This document shows, piece after piece, positions 24,118 through 32,154 of a stretch of DNA of 52,731 bases (the stretch's first letter is position 1; each line of letters begins with the position of its first letter). A program made the position numbers and the translations under genes. Origin of the DNA: Glycomyces albidus (GTDB lineage: Bacteria > Actinomycetota > Actinomycetes > Mycobacteriales > Micromonosporaceae); assembly GCF_009451885.1 (NCBI RefSeq), contig NZ_WIAO01000033.1:1-52731 (forward strand), given 5' to 3'. The notes under the pieces are model-generated. The model saw only the letters and a program-made list of their open reading frames with translations. It was not told the DNA's origin and did no database searches.

Positions 24118-24845
24118 GGTCCCGGGCAGGCGCGACGTGCGGCGGTCCTGGAGGCGGAGACGTTGATCCTGAATGCGGACGCCGCGATCCCGCTCTTGTA
24201 CGAACGGGTCATCCAAGGCGACGCAGCGACCGTGACCGGGTCTATTAAGGACCCGCGTGAGGGCGGGTCGAGGCCCCGAGACGCGGCTGGTCCAGCGGTG
24301 CGCACGATCCTGGCGAGGCTCGCGGCGCTCGCGGCGCTCGTGGTGCTGCCGGCGCTCGTCGAGCTGCCGCCGTGGCTGTCGCGCGAACGACCCCGCGCCG
24401 ACGGTGCCGCGCGCCAAGTCCGCCGAGCAGGAGACCACGCTGGAGGCGCCGGCGGCGATCCCCGCCGGGCTCGGCCTCGACGCCGGGCCGCTCGGGCTGC
24501 CCACCCGGTCCCCGAACTGGCCGAGCGGCGTCCGCACGAGCTCTCAGGTGGGCAGTGCCGGTTTCGCGTGAACCTCGCGCGGGCGCTCGCCGGCGACCCG
24601 CGGCTGCTGGTGCTCGACGAGCCGACCGACCCTCGACGCACCGCTGCGGCAGGGGATCCTCGATCTCCGCATCGCGCTGCAGGAGCGGCTCGGCCCGGGC
24701 TAGCCGTTCATCTGCCACGACCTGGAGGCGGTGCGCGGCTTCGCGCACCGCGTCGCGGTCATGGAGGCGGGCCGGATCGTCCGATGCGGTTCGGTTGCGG
24801 AGGTCTCGGCCGATCTCGGTGCGAGGTGCTCGGCGGACCGTCAGA
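24118..24845 (+). pseudogene. Collapsed remains of a peptide-type ABC transporter operon
   Basis: Three protein fragments sit end to end. At 24118-24246 the frame reads AVLEAETLILNADAAIPLLY and ERVIQGDAATVTGS, the C-terminus of a periplasmic-binding-protein family 5 lipoprotein. At 24298-24510 a GTG-started piece, RTILARLAALAALVVLPALV then (after a frameshift near 24390) DPAPTVPRAKSAEQETTLEA and GLDAGPLGLPTR, matches the N-terminus of a dipeptide-type permease. At 24515-24845 comes the ATPase end: HELSGGQCRF, NLARALAGDPRLLVLDEPT, a frameshift near 24637, TLDAPLRQGILDL, an in-frame TAG at about 24705, then FICHDLEAVRGFAHRVAVME. The transporter is dead. The middle parts of all three genes are deleted. 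Confidence 0.8.
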
Positions 24846-25362
24846 GGTCGGGCAGTCCGGCGGTGCCGGGCATCATGGCGGTCACCCGTTTCGTGGCCGG
24901 CGGGTCGAGCCGGACGACGATCTTCGACCGGTGGCCGGCGACCGCGGCGAGTGCCTCGGGCGTGGCGATGGTCACCGGGTCGCGCTCGGCGTGCTGCAGC
25001 TCGACCGCCTGCCGGGCGTCCTTGATGGTTCCCACGGTGGTGGGGGCGCCGATCTCGTCGATGATCTTGCGGTACAGGGCGGCGTCGTCGCCGGCGAGTT
25101 CGCCGGTGGGGACCATGACGGTGACGGGCGCGCCGGCGAAGGCCGCGTGGTAGAGGACGGGGAAGGCGGCGGCGACGGACCGGTCGCGGCGCGTCCGCAG
25201 TGTCGGGTTGAGGGTCTTGACGGCGCGGGCGGAGCGTCTGCGTCGGCGCCGTTCGAGCAGGGCGAACGCGATGGCGAGCTGCGTGTCTGTGGCCTGGACG
25301 CCGACCGCGCGTTCGATGGCGGCCGCGATGAGGGCCAGCGCCTGTGCTCGGGTGTCGGACAC
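24841..25362 (-). CDS. SecA-like N-terminal fragment without Walker A
   Basis: A 173-aa protein that aligns by eye with the start of the SecA motor domain: AIERAVGVQATDTQLAIAFA matches the SecA segment before the P-loop, AAAFPVLYHAAFAGAPVTVM matches the helix after it, and VPTGELAGDDAALYRKIIDE matches the VNDYLARRDAEWM region. The P-loop that should lie between (GEGKT) is replaced by an Arg-rich string LRTRRDRS, and the DEAD box and the rest of SecA are absent. It therefore cannot be a translocase. It may be a decayed copy or a repurposed small protein; the frame is open and codon use normal. It starts with ATG; its stop overlaps the transporter remnant. Confidence 0.6.
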   Translation of the reverse strand: MSDTRAQALALIAAAIERAVGVQATDTQLAIAFALLERRRRRRSARAVKTLNPTLRTRRDRSVAAAFPVLYHAAFAGAPVTVMVPTGELAGDDAALYRKIIDEIGAPTTVGTIKDARQAVELQHAERDPVTIATPEALAAVAGHRSKIVVRLDPPATKRVTAMMPGTAGLPDL

Positions 25363-25437
25363 GCCGCCTCCTGGAGTTCGGGTCGTGTCCGTTGTACCGC
25401 CGCGGGGCCGGGACCGGTCCCGCGGCGGCGCGGCGGT

Positions 25438-26517
25438 TCAGGCCCGGCGGTAAGGGGCGGGGACGGGGACGTCGTCGCCGAGTTCGCGGGCGGCCTGGCG
25501 GGGCCAGTAGGGGTTGCGCAGGAGTTCGCGGCCGATGAAGACGGCGTCGGCTTCGCCGTCGGCGAGGATCTTCTCGGCCTGGCGGGGCTCGGTGATGAGG
25601 CCGACCGCGCCGGTGGGGAGGCCGGTCTCGCGGCGCACGCGCGCGGCGAAGGGGACCTGGTAGCCGGGCGCGGTGGGGATGTCGGCGCGGGTGACGGTGC
25701 CGCCGCTGGAGACGTCGAGCAGGTCGATGCCGTGCTCGCGCAGGATCGCGGCGAGGCGGACGGTCTCGTCGGCGGTCCAGCCCTCGGGTTCGATCCAGTC
25801 GGTGGCGGAGACGCGGAAGAAGACGGGGACCTGGTCGCCGGTGACGGCGCGGACGGCGTCGGTGATCTCGACGGCGAGGCGGGTGCGGTTCTCGAAGGAG
25901 CCGCCGTACCGGTCGTCGCGCCGGTTGGAGACCGGGGAGAGGAATTCGTGGAGGAGGTAGCCGTGGGCGCCGTGGATCTCGATGACCTCGTAGCCGGCGT
26001 CGAGGGCGCGGCGGGTCGCGGCGGCGAACGCGTCGACCACGCCTTGGATCTCGTCGATGGTGAGGGCGTGCGGGACGGGCCGGGATTCGCTGAAGGGGAC
26101 GGCGCTGGGCGCCACGGGGATCCAGCCGCCTTCGCTCGGGTCGAGGGCGCGGCCGCCGTTGAACTCGAGGTCGGAGGTGGCCTTGCGGCCGGCGTGGGCG
26201 AGCTGGATACCCGGGACGGTGCCGTGGGCGCGCATGAGGGCGGTGAGTCGGCGGTGGCCTTCGAGCTGGGTGTCGTTCCAGATGCCGAGGTCGCCGATGC
26301 TGATGCGGCCTTCGGCGGTGACGGCGGTGGCCTCGGTGAGGATGAGGCCAGCGCCGCCGACGGCGCGGGAGCCGTAGTGCTGGACGTGCCAGTCGTTGGG
26401 GGCGCCGGTGCCGGGGCCGGTGGTGTCGGCGCTGTACTGGCACATCGGGGCCATCCAGGCGCGGTTGGGGAACTCGGTGCCGCGGATGGTGAGCGGCGAG
26501 AACAGGTTGCTGGTCAC
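25438..26517 (-). CDS. Old yellow enzyme-family ene-reductase (YqjM class)
   Basis: A 359-aa FMN-dependent NADPH dehydrogenase that reduces activated C=C bonds of enones, quinones and nitro compounds. The N-terminus MTSNLFSPLTIRGTEFPNRA leads to MAPMCQYSAD with Cys26, the redox-tuning cysteine that marks the YqjM/thermophilic-like class. The substrate-anchoring His pair is in IEIHGAHGYLLHEFLSPVSN, followed by RRDDRYGGSFENR; the C-terminus has ADAVFIGRELLRNPYWP. The start is a GTG with AAGGA 7 nt upstream. It is third in an operon with a DJ-1 protein and a dehydrogenase, divergent from MarR, consistent with an electrophile response. Confidence 0.93.
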   Translation of the reverse strand: MTSNLFSPLTIRGTEFPNRAWMAPMCQYSADTTGPGTGAPNDWHVQHYGSRAVGGAGLILTEATAVTAEGRISIGDLGIWNDTQLEGHRRLTALMRAHGTVPGIQLAHAGRKATSDLEFNGGRALDPSEGGWIPVAPSAVPFSESRPVPHALTIDEIQGVVDAFAAATRRALDAGYEVIEIHGAHGYLLHEFLSPVSNRRDDRYGGSFENRTRLAVEITDAVRAVTGDQVPVFFRVSATDWIEPEGWTADETVRLAAILREHGIDLLDVSSGGTVTRADIPTAPGYQVPFAARVRRETGLPTGAVGLITEPRQAEKILADGEADAVFIGRELLRNPYWPRQAARELGDDVPVPAPYRRA

Positions 26518-26598
26518 GTGCAGTCCTTCAGGAGTGTGCGTCTTCGAGGTGGGCGACTCGGCGGGGCCGCCGGGTCCCGGCGGCCCCAAGCGTACGTG

Positions 26599-27294
26599 TC
26601 AGCCGATGAGTTTCAGCAGTTCGTCGGCGGCGGTGTGGGACGACTGCGGGTTCTGGCCGGTGACGACGGTGCGGTCGACCTCGACGTGCGGGGTGAACGG
26701 CTCGCCCGCTTCGAAGCGGAGTCCGGCCTGCTCGAGGCGGGTCTGGAGCAGCCAGGGGGCCTTGTCGGCGAGGTCGCCGAGGCGTTCTTCGCGGTCGGTG
26801 AAGCCGGTGATGCGGTAGCCGGCGAAGGCGTTGGCGCCGTCGGGCCCCTGGGCGGGGAGGAGGGCGGCGAGGCCGTGGCAGACCAGGCCGAGGGGCTTGG
26901 CGGCGGTGAGCGCCTCGGTGAGGACGCGGCCGGCGTCGGCGTCGGCGGCGAGGTCCTCCATGGGGCCGTGGCCGCCGGGGACGTACACGGCGTCGTAGTC
27001 GGCGGTGTCGACGGAGGCGAGGTCGACCGGTGCGGCGAACTCGGGCGCGTTCGCGACGGCGTCGCGGTAGCGGGCGGCGTTCTCGGCGCCGCCGGCGGGG
27101 TCGTCGTGGAGGCTGACCGGGTCGACGGGCGGGACGACGCCGCCGGGCGTGGCGACGGTGACCTGGTGGCCGGCGTCCTTGAACGCCTCGAGCGGGACGA
27201 CGGCCTCTTCGGCCCAGTAGCCGGTGGTGTGCTTGGCGCCGTCGTTGAGCGTCCACTCGTTCGCGCCGGTCATGATGAACAGGATCTTCGCCAT
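26599..27294 (-). CDS. DJ-1/PfpI-family protein (Hsp31-like)
   Basis: A 231-aa class I glutamine-amidotransferase-like protein. The nucleophile elbow is GLVCHGLAAL with Cys139 and His140; an acidic residue in the early segment WAEEAVVPLEAF (Glu29/Glu30) completes the DJ-1 active site, and DAVYVPGGHGPMEDL is the oxyanion region. Hsp31-type members are glyoxalase III or deglycase enzymes and chaperones acting on methylglyoxal damage. Middle gene of the MarR-linked operon, 22 nt after the dehydrogenase and about 80 nt before the ene-reductase. GGGGGAACAACACC precedes the ATG. Confidence 0.92.
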   Translation of the reverse strand: MAKILFIMTGANEWTLNDGAKHTTGYWAEEAVVPLEAFKDAGHQVTVATPGGVVPPVDPVSLHDDPAGGAENAARYRDAVANAPEFAAPVDLASVDTADYDAVYVPGGHGPMEDLAADADAGRVLTEALTAAKPLGLVCHGLAALLPAQGPDGANAFAGYRITGFTDREERLGDLADKAPWLLQTRLEQAGLRFEAGEPFTPHVEVDRTVVTGQNPQSSHTAADELLKLIG

Positions 27295-27316
27295 GGTGTT
27301 GTTCCCCCTTGTGCTG

Positions 27317-28186
27317 TTACTTGTCGAAGCTCGCGAAGTAGCTCGCGGCCATGTCCTCGTCGCCGTGTCCTTGTTCGGAGGCGCGGCGGAAGCGTTCGGC
27401 GCCGGCTTCGGCGAGGTCGAGGCGGACGCCGTTCGCGCGGGCGGCCTCGACGATGAGCCGGGTGTCCTTCAGCGCGGTGTCGAGGCCGAAGCTGGTGCTG
27501 CCGGTGGTGCCGTCGAGGATGAGGGCGCCCTTGGCGTGGGCGTACCCGGCGTCGAGCGGTCCGCCCTTGATGAGGTCGAAGAACTGCCCCGGGTCGACGC
27601 CGAGGCCCTGGGCGAGGGCGAGGACTTCGCCGATGCCGTGGGTGAGGACGAGGACCCAGGCGTTGGCGACGAGTTTGAGGCGCGAGGCGCTGCCGTCGGC
27701 GCCGTCGGTTCCGGTCCAGAGGGTCTTGGCGCCGACGGCGTCGAAGACGGCGTTGGCGACGGGGTCGTCGCCGGGTCCGGCGGCGAGGACGGTGAGCTGC
27801 CCAGCTTCGGCGGGCGCGCGGGTGCCGAGGACAGGGGCGTCGAAGAACACGAGGCCGCGTTCGGCGGCGTAGGCCGCCAGGTCGGCGATGCCGTCGAGGC
27901 CGGCGGTGGTGGACTGGATCCAGCGGGTGCCGCGGGCGGGCGCGGCCTGGGCGATGACGTCTTTGACGGCGGGGCCGTCGAAGAGCATGGTGACGACGGC
28001 GTCGGCGCCTTCAGCGGCGTCGGCGGGGGTGTCGGCGATGCGGATGCCGTCGGCGGCGAGCGGTTCGGCCTTGTCGCGGCTGCGGTTCCATGCGGTGACG
28101 CGGTGGCCGGCGCGGGCGAGGTTGCGGGCCATCGCGGCCCCCATGATCCCGGTGCCGAGCACGGCCACGGCGAGCTGGTCGCTCAT
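27317..28186 (-). CDS. NAD(P)-dependent beta-hydroxyacid dehydrogenase family protein
   Basis: A 289-aa member of the 3-hydroxyisobutyrate dehydrogenase / 6PGDH-like / succinic-semialdehyde reductase family. The Rossmann motif is AVLGTGIMGAAMARNL; ADAVVTMLFDGPAV and the substrate loop FFDAPVLGTRAPAEAGQLTV follow, and the catalytic lysine is in LKLVANAWV. Substrates are small hydroxyacids or aldehydes such as glyoxylate and succinic semialdehyde; not determinable here. The ATG follows AAGGAG. First gene of the operon with the DJ-1 and ene-reductase genes; its promoter overlaps the MarR-type site. Confidence 0.92.
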   Translation of the reverse strand: MSDQLAVAVLGTGIMGAAMARNLARAGHRVTAWNRSRDKAEPLAADGIRIADTPADAAEGADAVVTMLFDGPAVKDVIAQAAPARGTRWIQSTTAGLDGIADLAAYAAERGLVFFDAPVLGTRAPAEAGQLTVLAAGPGDDPVANAVFDAVGAKTLWTGTDGADGSASRLKLVANAWVLVLTHGIGEVLALAQGLGVDPGQFFDLIKGGPLDAGYAHAKGALILDGTTGSTSFGLDTALKDTRLIVEAARANGVRLDLAEAGAERFRRASEQGHGDEDMAASYFASFDK

Positions 28187-28219
28187 CGGTTCTCCTTCGG
28201 TTCGCAGCAACACTCCGAC

Positions 28220-28254
28220 CACGATACTTGCAGACGCGGGCTATTGCAAGCAAT
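28220..28254. promoter_or_regulatory. MarR-type operator and promoter of the electrophile-stress operon
   Basis: ATTGC (28243-28247)-AA-GCAAT (28250-28254) is a tight dyad, and CTTGCA (28227-28232) with TGCAAG (28245-28250) forms a wider one. On the minus strand TTGCAA (-35, 28244-28249), 17 nt and TATCGT (-10, 28221-28226) make a good promoter whose -35 box lies inside the dyad. This is where a repressor would block the dehydrogenase operon. Confidence 0.65.
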
Positions 28255-28327
28255 GATTATCGTCGGTGCGCGTATGCCCCCGTACGCTAGGATAGGTGGA
28301 TTCGTCCGAGCCCGAGGGAGGGACGCC

Positions 28328-28780
28328 GTGACCGCCGCCCCTGAGACCATGACCGCCCTGGCGCAGCACTGGTGCGCGCTGTCGGCACTGCACGAGCGCA
28401 TCGCCGACCGCATCGGACGGCGGCTCGAAGCCGAGCACGGCCTGAGCGTGCGCGAGTTCTCGCTGCTCACCGTCCTGAGCCGGCAGTACGAAGGCAAGGC
28501 CGGCCACCTCCAGATGCGCGAGGTCGCCGAGGCGATCGTCCTCAGCCAGAGCGCCACCACCCGGCTCGTCACCCGGATGGAGGACCGCGGACTCCTGGCC
28601 CGCACCATCTGCAAGGACGACCGGCGCGGTATCTACACCAACGTCACCGAAGCGGGGCACCGGCTCCTGGCCGCCGCCCGGCCGACCCACGACGGCGCGC
28701 TGGCCGAGGCGCTCGACGAGGCGCGCGCGAACCCCGACTTCAAACCGCTGGTCGAGGCCCTGGAGCGCATCGGCGCCTGA
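28328..28780 (+). CDS. MarR-family regulator
   Basis: A 150-aa winged-helix regulator: FSLLTVLSRQ, recognition helix SQSATTRLVTRMEDRGLLAR and wing KDDRRGIYTNVTEAG. Cys16 in AQHWCALSA is at the position of the sensing cysteine of OhrR-type redox MarR proteins, and a second cysteine, Cys95, follows the recognition helix; both could sense electrophiles. The start is a GTG with GGGAGGG upstream. It diverges from the dehydrogenase/DJ-1/ene-reductase operon, which it most likely represses. Its last 148 nt overlap the convergent TetR gene. Confidence 0.92.
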   Translation: MTAAPETMTALAQHWCALSALHERIADRIGRRLEAEHGLSVREFSLLTVLSRQYEGKAGHLQMREVAEAIVLSQSATTRLVTRMEDRGLLARTICKDDRRGIYTNVTEAGHRLLAAARPTHDGALAEALDEARANPDFKPLVEALERIGA

Positions 28781-29460
28781 CCGTCAAACCATTGTGGACG
28801 AGCCGGCGGCCGGGGCCGCCGAGGCGTGCCGCAGGGCCGGGGTCGGACCGGGAGTAAAGCGTTGGGGCCCTTCACGGACGCCCAGATCCGGTCGGGCAGG
28901 TACTTGAACGCCTCGGCGATGTCGTCGGCGCCGGGCATCCCGATGAGCCAGCGCGTCACCGCCTCGGTCACGGGCCCGATGAGCAGGCAGCCGAGGATGC
29001 CGTCCGGGACGTCCACGATGCGCCCGGCGGCCGCGTGCGGCGCGACCCACGCGAGGATGCGGGCGAGCTGCGGCGCGGTCTCGGCCAGCAGCGCCTCGGT
29101 CGGGGTGATCAGGTGGGCCTGGTAGGGCATCGCGAGCAGGAAGTGGGCCTTGGAGCGGTGCTCGACGCACCAGGTGAGGTAGGCGGTGACGCAGGCCTGG
29201 ACGCCGGTCTTGGCGGTGCGGCGGGGTTCGAGCGTCTCGACGAGCCGGTCGAGGAGCTCGGCGGACAGTCGCGAGTAGAGCGCCGCGGTGAGTCCGTTGA
29301 ACGAGCCGAAGTGGTGGTAGAGGCTGCCGACGCTGACGCCGCTGGCCTTGATGACGCCGGTCATCGTGTAGCCCTCGGGGCCGGAGCGGTCGTAGAGGTC
29401 GAGGGCGGCGTCGAGCAGCCGCTCCACGGTCTCCCGTCCCCGCGCCTGCTTGGCCGCCAT
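28633..29460 (-). CDS. TetR-family regulator with extended tail antisense to marR
   Basis: A 275-aa open frame. Residues 1-200 are a normal TetR protein: helix-turn-helix TMTGVIKASGVSVGSLYHHF (about 33-52) and an all-helical ligand domain with YLTWCVEHRSKAHFLLAM. A TetR of this type should end after about 195 residues, near FKYLPDRIWASVKGP. Instead the frame runs on for some 75 low-complexity Arg/Pro/Ser-rich residues, the last 50 of them antisense to marR. A lost stop or nearby frameshift is likely; a second frame stops at 28784. ATG start with GGGGGTG upstream. Targets unknown. Confidence 0.78.
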   Translation of the reverse strand: MAAKQARGRETVERLLDAALDLYDRSGPEGYTMTGVIKASGVSVGSLYHHFGSFNGLTAALYSRLSAELLDRLVETLEPRRTAKTGVQACVTAYLTWCVEHRSKAHFLLAMPYQAHLITPTEALLAETAPQLARILAWVAPHAAAGRIVDVPDGILGCLLIGPVTEAVTRWLIGMPGADDIAEAFKYLPDRIWASVKGPNALLPVRPRPCGTPRRPRPPARPQWFDGQAPMRSRASTSGLKSGFARASSSASASAPSWVGRAAARSRCPASVTLV

Positions 29461-29555
29461 AACCGCACCCCCGTGATCACGTGCCGCAGGGCCACCACTG
29501 TATGCCGTGCCTCTAAAAGGGTCAATGGATGGTTCCGGACGGGTCGCGCCGCCGG

Positions 29556-29921
29556 TCAGGACTTCCAGAACTTGGCGCCGAGGCGGGCCAGGGATTCGCG
29601 CTGGGACCGGTTGAAGCGGCGCTCGTACTGGTGGGTGAGGCGGAGCCAGGGCGGTTCGGAGTCGATGCGGAAGACGTTGCCGATCCAGCGGACCGGCCGG
29701 CCCTCCTCGAGTTCCCAGAGCTGCACGATGCGGTCGCCGGGGGTGATCGTCATTCTGATGTGGAAGTCGAGGAACGCTATGTCCTCGGCACGGAGCCAGC
29801 CGACGGTCTCTGGGTCGGGGTACCCGCTCGGGAGCGAGGTCTCGGATCCGTTCATTCCGGGCCAGCCATTCCATGTATAGATGACAATCCGGTCTCCATC
29901 ATCGCAGACCACGGTATGCAC
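29556..29921 (-). CDS. Hypothetical small protein
   Basis: A 121-aa protein with no family I recognise. It is rich in Trp and charged residues: RIVIYTWNGWPGMNGSE, VGWLRAEDIAFLDFH and ERRFNRSQRESLARLG. No signal peptide or membrane helix. The likely start is a GTG at 29921 without a good ribosome site, so the N-terminus is uncertain. Its 5' third has clearly lower GC than its neighbours, which may mark acquired DNA. Confidence 0.6.
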   Translation of the reverse strand: MHTVVCDDGDRIVIYTWNGWPGMNGSETSLPSGYPDPETVGWLRAEDIAFLDFHIRMTITPGDRIVQLWELEEGRPVRWIGNVFRIDSEPPWLRLTHQYERRFNRSQRESLARLGAKFWKS

Positions 29922-30085
29922 GCAAGTGCCGCACAGAGTGACACCGGGTCTGCAACGACCAGGATAGTAGGCGCATCCGACTTGCCCGTCCTCAGGTGGC
30001 GTTCGGGCCCGTCCTGTGCGTGACCGGCGACCGGCCGTCGCGCGCCCGCGACGGCCCGGTCAGGCGCGGGCCGGATACTGGGCGC

Positions 30086-30340
30086 ATGAAGCTCAGTCGG
30101 GGTGTCTCGGTGTTCCTGCTCGCTTTCGGCGTGTGGTCGTGGTTCATCTGGATCACGTTCGTGCGCAACTTGTTCCGGGACGCGAGCGGCCTGGCGTTCG
30201 ATGCCGCAGGCGATCCGACGGCGTATTTCTGGGTGCACCTCGCGCTCGCGGTGACGTCGTTCGGACTCGGGACGGCGGTCGGGGTGATCGGCCTGCGGGG
30301 GCTCCGGGCGAGCCGCCGTCCGGGCCGCGACGGGTCCTGA
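30086..30340 (+). CDS. SCO4848-family membrane protein
   Basis: An 84-aa protein with two membrane helices (about 7-27 and 48-70). The sequence MKLSRGVSVFLLAFGVWSWF and DPTAYFWVHLALAV matches, from memory, the SCO4848 family found across actinomycetes. Function unknown. GATACT (30074-30079) lies exactly 6 nt before the ATG and there is no ribosome site, so the mRNA is probably leaderless. An Arg-rich tail is cytoplasmic. Confidence 0.85.
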   Translation: MKLSRGVSVFLLAFGVWSWFIWITFVRNLFRDASGLAFDAAGDPTAYFWVHLALAVTSFGLGTAVGVIGLRGLRASRRPGRDGS

Positions 30341-30464
30341 AAGGATCGTCGACCCGTTGGCGACTCGCCCGGGAGTCGGGAATCCGACCCGGGTGCTTTC
30401 ACCCGTTCGAGCCTGAAAGCGCTTGATTCGGCGGGTGCACGGCCGCGGCGGTGCCCGCGGCCGT

Positions 30465-31391
30465 TCAGGCGTCTTCGAGTTCCCGCATGGCCTTGGACGC
30501 GGCCTCGATGTCGCGCTCGTCGTCGGTCTCGGCGAGGTGGTCGGTGAATCGGAGCAGCGCCCAGGCGCGGACGCGGTCGGCGTCGGCGCCGAGCCCCTCG
30601 GCGACGGCGCGGAGCAGCTCACCGCCGCTGTGTGGGCCGTAGAGCTGCTGCATGAACAGGAAGTAGCCGCCGTCGAAGGCGCGTTCGGCGAGGTAGGGCT
30701 TGGGGTCGATGACGAGCCACGGTTCGCGTTCGGCCGAGACGATGTTGCCCAGGTGGGTGTCGCGGTTGCCGATGCCGAGCTCGGGCGGGTCGGCGAGGGC
30801 GTCGCAGAGGGCGAGCGCGTCGCGGAGGCGGTCGTCGCCGACGCGCTCGATGAGCTCGGGCGTCGCGTCGGCGTACTCGGCGCGCCAGGCGTCGAGCATG
30901 CCCGTGGCCGCGGGCGGTTCGGGGTAGCCGGCCTCGGGTTCGTAAGGGCGCCAGAGCCGCCGGTACAGGCCGGTTGCGATGCCGATGCGGCGCCATGCGG
31001 CCGCGGGCGTCTTGTGGCCGAAGAACCGCGTCGACTTGAGCCGGTTGCCGGGGACGGCCCGCTCCAGCAGCATCGCCCCGGTCTCGGGGTCGTAGTCGTA
31101 GAGGTGGACGGCGCCGTCGCCGGCGTACTGGCGCAGGGCGGTCGGCTCGGCGCGGTTCTCCTCGTCGCGGTAGATCACCTTGAGGACGGCGGGAGTGCCG
31201 TCCTCGAGGAGCACCGGGACCACGTACGAGTGCGATCCGCCGCCGTAGGGCGGTCCGTCGATCCGGAACGCCCACGCGCGCTTGAGGCTCCAGACCGTCC
31301 TGGGGAGCTCGTCGAGCCAGGCCTGGCCGGCGCCTCCGTGCCAGTTGAGGACGTCGCGGCGGACAGAGGAAGGAACCACACCAAATCGCAT
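30465..31391 (-). CDS. Aminoglycoside/hydroxyurea phosphotransferase-like kinase (APH(6) family)
   Basis: A 308-aa kinase-fold protein of the APH_6_hur family (streptomycin 6-kinase and hydroxyurea phosphotransferase). The ATP-lysine region is AVLKVIYRDEE; GAMLLERAVPGNRL matches the hinge; the catalytic loop reads LGIGNRDTHLGNIV, where the usual HGD is NRD but the catalytic Asp stays; the metal site is WLVIDPKPYLAERAFDGGYF. Resistance is possible but many genomic members have unknown substrates. On the minus strand TTGCGT, 18 nt and GATACT (31398-31403) form a promoter ending 6 nt before the ATG, so the gene is probably leaderless. Confidence 0.85.
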   Translation of the reverse strand: MRFGVVPSSVRRDVLNWHGGAGQAWLDELPRTVWSLKRAWAFRIDGPPYGGGSHSYVVPVLLEDGTPAVLKVIYRDEENRAEPTALRQYAGDGAVHLYDYDPETGAMLLERAVPGNRLKSTRFFGHKTPAAAWRRIGIATGLYRRLWRPYEPEAGYPEPPAATGMLDAWRAEYADATPELIERVGDDRLRDALALCDALADPPELGIGNRDTHLGNIVSAEREPWLVIDPKPYLAERAFDGGYFLFMQQLYGPHSGGELLRAVAEGLGADADRVRAWALLRFTDHLAETDDERDIEAASKAMRELEDA

Positions 31392-31473
31392 CGGTACAGT
31401 ATCGAGCACTCCGTTTCGGCGACGCAATCCGCATATGCGTTTGCGGCGGGCGATCAGACCACTGCGGACGGTG

Positions 31474-32154
31474 TCAGGACGCTGAGGCGAAGGCGGCCAC
31501 GGCATCGGCCACCGGGACGTCGCCGCCGCGCAGCTCGAGGACCCTGCGGGAGACCGCGGGCGTGCGCAGGAGCTCGGCGAGGACGGCCGCCACGTCGGCG
31601 CGGGTGACGTCGCCGCGACCCGCGGGAGGTTCGGCGAGCAGGACCGTCCCGGTGGGCCCGTCGTTCGTGAGGGAGCCGGGGCGGACGATGACCCAGTCGA
31701 GGTCCCTGGCGCGCAGGTCGTCCTCGGCGGCGGTCTTGGCCTCGATGTAGGCGGTCCAGACCTCGCCGCGGGACGGGTCGGGCGCGGTCCCGGCGCCCAT
31801 GCTGGAGACCTGGAGGAAGCGGCGGATGCCGGCCTGCTCGGCCGCGTCGGCGAGGAGCACGGAGGCGGCGCGGTCGACGGTGTCCTTGCGGGCGGCGCCG
31901 CTGCCGGGTCCGGCGCCCGCGGCGAACACCACCGCGTCGACGGCGGCTTCGGTCTCGGAGGCGAGGAGCCCCGCGAGGTGCTCGGCGTCGGCCTGCTCGA
32001 GGTCGATGACGATCGGGCGCCCGCCGATCGCGGCGATGTCCTCGGCGTGATCGGGATTGCGGATGAGCCCGGTGACGGAATGTCCTTCGGCGGCCAGGAT
32101 CTCGGTCAGGAGCAGCGCGATCTGTCCGTGCCCTCCGGCGATGACGACATGCAT
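31474..32154 (-). CDS. NAD(P)H-binding SDR-like protein (atypical short-chain dehydrogenase)
   Basis: A 226-aa Rossmann protein of the NAD(P)-binding/NmrA-like atypical SDR group. The dinucleotide motif MHVVIAGGHGQIALLL opens the chain; GLIRNPDHAEDI, DAVVFAAGAGPGSG, FLQVSSMGA and WVIVRPGSLTNDGPTG follow. The classical Tyr-x-x-x-Lys is replaced by AYIEAKTAAEDDL, where Tyr and Lys are still spaced by three residues. A -10-like TATGGT (minus strand, 32162-32167) ends 7 nt before the chosen ATG, which favours a leaderless start here over the ATG 12 nt upstream. Substrate unknown; such proteins often act on quinones or flavins. Confidence 0.87.
   Translation of the reverse strand: MHVVIAGGHGQIALLLTEILAAEGHSVTGLIRNPDHAEDIAAIGGRPIVIDLEQADAEHLAGLLASETEAAVDAVVFAAGAGPGSGAARKDTVDRAASVLLADAAEQAGIRRFLQVSSMGAGTAPDPSRGEVWTAYIEAKTAAEDDLRARDLDWVIVRPGSLTNDGPTGTVLLAEPPAGRGDVTRADVAAVLAELLRTPAVSRRVLELRGGDVPVADAVAAFASAS

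Noticed and set aside
24163..27456. Plus-strand open frame of 1097 codons
   Set aside because: Only its first 230 codons contain real, but fragmentary, ABC-transporter sequence; the rest is antisense to the SecA-like, ene-reductase and DJ-1 genes.
30341..30430. tRNA-like stretch with a GTTCGAGCC string
   Set aside because: No D-arm, anticodon stem or matching acceptor stem could be paired; a weak hairpin (CCGG, GTCGG / CCGAC, CCGG) explains it better.
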